Shown piece by piece: positions 46,001 to 48,035 of a stretch of DNA of 48,035 nucleotides. The notes beneath the pieces were generated by a model. The model did not search any database. It was not told the DNA's origin and worked only from the letters and a program-made list of their open reading frames with translations. This DNA is from Nocardioidaceae bacterium (GTDB lineage Bacteria > Actinomycetota > Actinomycetes > Propionibacteriales > Nocardioidaceae). Numbering within the stretch: position 1 is the first letter of the stretch; every line of letters begins with the position of its first letter. Where the stretch lies: NCBI GenBank assembly GCA_025927595.1, contig JAICLD010000002.1, positions 1 through 48,035 on the forward strand, in the 5' to 3' direction. A program made the translations under genes and the position numbers.

Positions 46001-46917
46001 ACCAGCTCCTCGGTCCCGGCGCGGCGGACGTACACGAGCACCATCACGACGATGGCCGCCATCAGCACGACCGAGCAGGCGGCCGCGACGGGGTAGTTCA
46101 GCTGCACCAGGAAGGTGTTGTCGATGACGTTGCCGATCATGTACTGCCTCGGAGTGCCGAGCAGCTGGGCGTTGATGTAGTCCCCGGCCGCGGGGATGAA
46201 GGTGAGCAGGGTTCCGGCCACCACTCCCGGCATCGACAGGGGCAGCGTGATCTTGCGGAAGGACGTGACCCCGTCGGCGTACAGGTCCTTGCCCGCCTCC
46301 ACCAGCCGCAGGTCGATCTTCTCGAGGCTGGCGTAGATCGGCAGCACCATGAACGGCAGGAAGTTGTAGGTGAGGCCGGTCACGACGGCCACGGACGTGG
46401 CCAGCAACCGGCTGTCGGGGCCCAGGAGGTGCAGGAACTGCAGCGAGCTCACCACGAAGCCGTTGTCGGCGAGGATCGACTTCCACGCCAGCGTGCGGAC
46501 GAGGAAGCTGGTGAAGAACGGTGCGATCACCATGACCAGCATGAGGTTCTTCCATCGGCCGGCCTTGACCGCGATCGCGTACGCCAGCGGGTAGCCGAGG
46601 AGCAGCGCCAGGACGGTGGCGCTCAGGGCGTAGTACAGCGACCGCAGGAACGGGTCGCGGTACTGCGAGAGCACGTCGAGGTAGGTTCCGAACGACCACG
46701 TCATGGCGTAGCCGGTGTCCAGCGAGCCGTTCGGGTCGTAGAGGGACGTGGCGAGCAGCTGCACGGTGGGCACGGCGAAGAACAGCAGCAGCCACAGCAT
46801 GCCCGGCAGCAGGAGCAGGTAGCCCGCGCGCGAGCTCCTGCGGCGGGGCTCCTCCCGGTCGCCGTCCCTCGGGTCGAGCGAGCCGCCGACCGTCGCCCCG
46901 GCCTGCGCGACGCTCAT
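45997..46917 (-). CDS. potB: Spermidine/putrescine ABC transporter permease
   Basis: The 306-residue permease starts at ATG 46917 in an ATGA overlap with potA. After a polar N-terminus it has LLLLPGMLWLLLFFAVPTVQ and several more TM segments, and the EAA loop LRLVEAGKDLYADGVTSFRK. PotB-type permeases pair with PotC for polyamine import. Confidence 0.92.
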   Translation of the reverse strand: MSVAQAGATVGGSLDPRDGDREEPRRRSSRAGYLLLLPGMLWLLLFFAVPTVQLLATSLYDPNGSLDTGYAMTWSFGTYLDVLSQYRDPFLRSLYYALSATVLALLLGYPLAYAIAVKAGRWKNLMLVMVIAPFFTSFLVRTLAWKSILADNGFVVSSLQFLHLLGPDSRLLATSVAVVTGLTYNFLPFMVLPIYASLEKIDLRLVEAGKDLYADGVTSFRKITLPLSMPGVVAGTLLTFIPAAGDYINAQLLGTPRQYMIGNVIDNTFLVQLNYPVAAACSVVLMAAIVVMVLVYVRRAGTEELV

Positions 46918-48035
46918 GCGGGCTGGGTGCCGACGAGCTCGGCGTAGCTCTGGTCCCCGGCGTGGGCGTCCTGGTCGGCGTCGAGCAGGAAGGTGTGCTC
47001 GGGGGACCACCGCAGGTCCACAGGGGATCCCGGCCGGAACGCCCGGTGGGCACCGCTGTTCTGCTCGAAGACCGTGAGCTCCTGTCCCCAGGGCATCTGG
47101 ACGAGGTACTGCGTGCTGACCCCGATGAAGCTGACGTCGCTGACGACACCGCCCACCAGGACGTTCGAACCGGCGGACTCGACCGAGCCCGCGTCCGCGA
47201 GGAACACCTTCTCCGGCCGCACGCCCACCCAGACCGTGCCATCGCTGCGTCGGGCGCGGGACGCCTGGGCGGTCAGCCTGCAGCCGTAGGCGTCGACGAC
47301 CACGTCGGTCCCCCGCGCCTCGAGGACGCCGGCGCGCACCAGGTTGGACTGCCCCAGGAAGTTGGAGACGAAGGTCGTGGCGGGGTCGTCGTACAGCTCC
47401 GACGGGCTGCCCATCTGCTCGATCACCCCCTGGTTCATCACCGCGATGGTGTCGGCCATCGTCATGGCCTCCTCCTGGTCGTGGGTGACGTGCACGAACG
47501 TGATGCCGACCTCGGTCTGGATCCGCTTGAGCTCGATCTGCATCTGGCGGCGCAGCTTCAGGTCCAGCGCCCCCAGGGGCTCGTCCAGGAGCAGCACCTG
47601 CGGGCGGTTGATCAGCGCGCGCGCGAGCGCCACCCGCTGCTGCTGGCCGCCGGAGAGCTGGGCCGGCCGGCGCTTGTCGTAGCCGCCCAGCTCGACGAGC
47701 TCGAGCATCTCGTGGACCTGCCGCTTGACGTCCTTGACCCCGCGGCGACGCAAGCCGAAGGCGACGTTCTCGAAGATGTCGAGGTGCGGGAACAGCGCAT
47801 AGCTCTGGAACACGGTGTTGACCGGTCGCTTGTAGGGCCGGAGCCGGCTGATGTCCCGGCCGGCGATCGTGATGGTGCCCGACGTCGGCTCCTCGAGGCC
47901 GGCGACCATCCGCAGCGTCGTCGTCTTCCCGCAGCCGGACGGCCCGAGCAGGGCGAAGAACCGGCCCTGCTCGACCAGGAGGTCGAGGGCGTCCACGGCG
48001 GTGAAGTCCCCGAAGCGCTTGGTGACGGCGGTGAG
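46914..48035 (-). CDS. potA: Spermidine/putrescine ABC transporter ATPase (5' end outside window)
   Basis: The reading frame is open from 48035, so the start codon lies beyond the window; at least 373 residues are visible. It shows LTAVTKRFGDFTAVDALDLL at the edge, Walker A GPSGCGKTT, signature LSGGQQQR, Walker B LLLDEPLGALD and H-loop HVTHDQEEAM, then a TOBE domain (VWVGVRPEKVFLAD). It is the first visible gene of the potABC-puuB-like operon; a potD-like binding protein may lie upstream. Confidence 0.94.
   Translation of the reverse strand, partial: LTAVTKRFGDFTAVDALDLLVEQGRFFALLGPSGCGKTTTLRMVAGLEEPTSGTITIAGRDISRLRPYKRPVNTVFQSYALFPHLDIFENVAFGLRRRGVKDVKRQVHEMLELVELGGYDKRRPAQLSGGQQQRVALARALINRPQVLLLDEPLGALDLKLRRQMQIELKRIQTEVGITFVHVTHDQEEAMTMADTIAVMNQGVIEQMGSPSELYDDPATTFVSNFLGQSNLVRAGVLEARGTDVVVDAYGCRLTAQASRARRSDGTVWVGVRPEKVFLADAGSVESAGSNVLVGGVVSDVSFIGVSTQYLVQMPWGQELTVFEQNSGAHRAFRPGSPVDLRWSPEHTFLLDADQDAHAGDQSYAELVGTQPA

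Overview
The window is about 48 kb of very GC-rich DNA. GTG starts are frequent, genes are tightly packed, ATGA/GTGA overlaps are common, and several promoters have a TANNNT box only 6-7 bases before the start codon (leaderless type). Together with the gene families (DUF4439 pair, DUF4081-type acetyltransferase, actinobacterial rimP-nusA-ylxR-infB and dxr-rip-ispG blocks), this points to an actinobacterium, most likely of the Nocardioides/Nocardioidaceae type. The taxon is inferred from gene content and style, not from a marker gene.

Region 1 (1-10.3 kb) is a choline/glycine-betaine module. On the minus strand run betB, betA, an OpuA-type ABC transporter (ATPase, fused double permease, lipoprotein), a strong terminator hairpin, and then a separately controlled dimethylglycine/sarcosine-dehydrogenase-like flavoenzyme cut by the window edge. 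An IclR regulator (minus) and purU (plus, formyl-THF hydrolase) are divergent. Three 38-bp sites, each made of two abutting 19-bp units ending in TGTTGCG-like and CGCAACA-like arms, lie before the dehydrogenase, before betB, and between iclR and purU. They look like the operators of one IclR regulon that oxidises choline to betaine, demethylates it, and recycles the folate one-carbon load.

Region 2 (10.3-11.6 kb) is an AbiEi/DUF559-like gene bracketed by two 63-bp double palindromes in opposite orientation.

Region 3 (11.6-24.8 kb) is a conserved backbone: ribF, truB, rbfA, infB, ylxR, nusA and rimP (all minus), a ferritin-like DUF4439 pair (plus), proS, a secreted phosphoesterase and a DUF4081-type acetyltransferase (minus).

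Region 4 (24.8-32.3 kb) holds a C4-dicarboxylate/glutamate symporter divergent from a CitA/CitB-type two-component system, then ispG, the Rip/RseP protease and dxr. The transporter and two-component genes sit inside an order that is usually contiguous in actinobacteria.

Region 5 (32.3-48 kb) is rich in polyamine/GABA catabolism: gabT, a saccharopine-dehydrogenase-like protein, an aminobutyraldehyde dehydrogenase, a second class-III aminotransferase of the putrescine type, and a potABC-puuB-like operon truncated at the window end. Interspersed are an M1 metallopeptidase, a YtcJ-type amidohydrolase, an MHS-family MFS transporter and a TSUP exporter. Between gabT and the convergent saccharopine-like gene is a 32-bp-period array with four units in one orientation and three in the other. 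No rRNA, tRNA, CRISPR array, transposase or prophage gene was seen.
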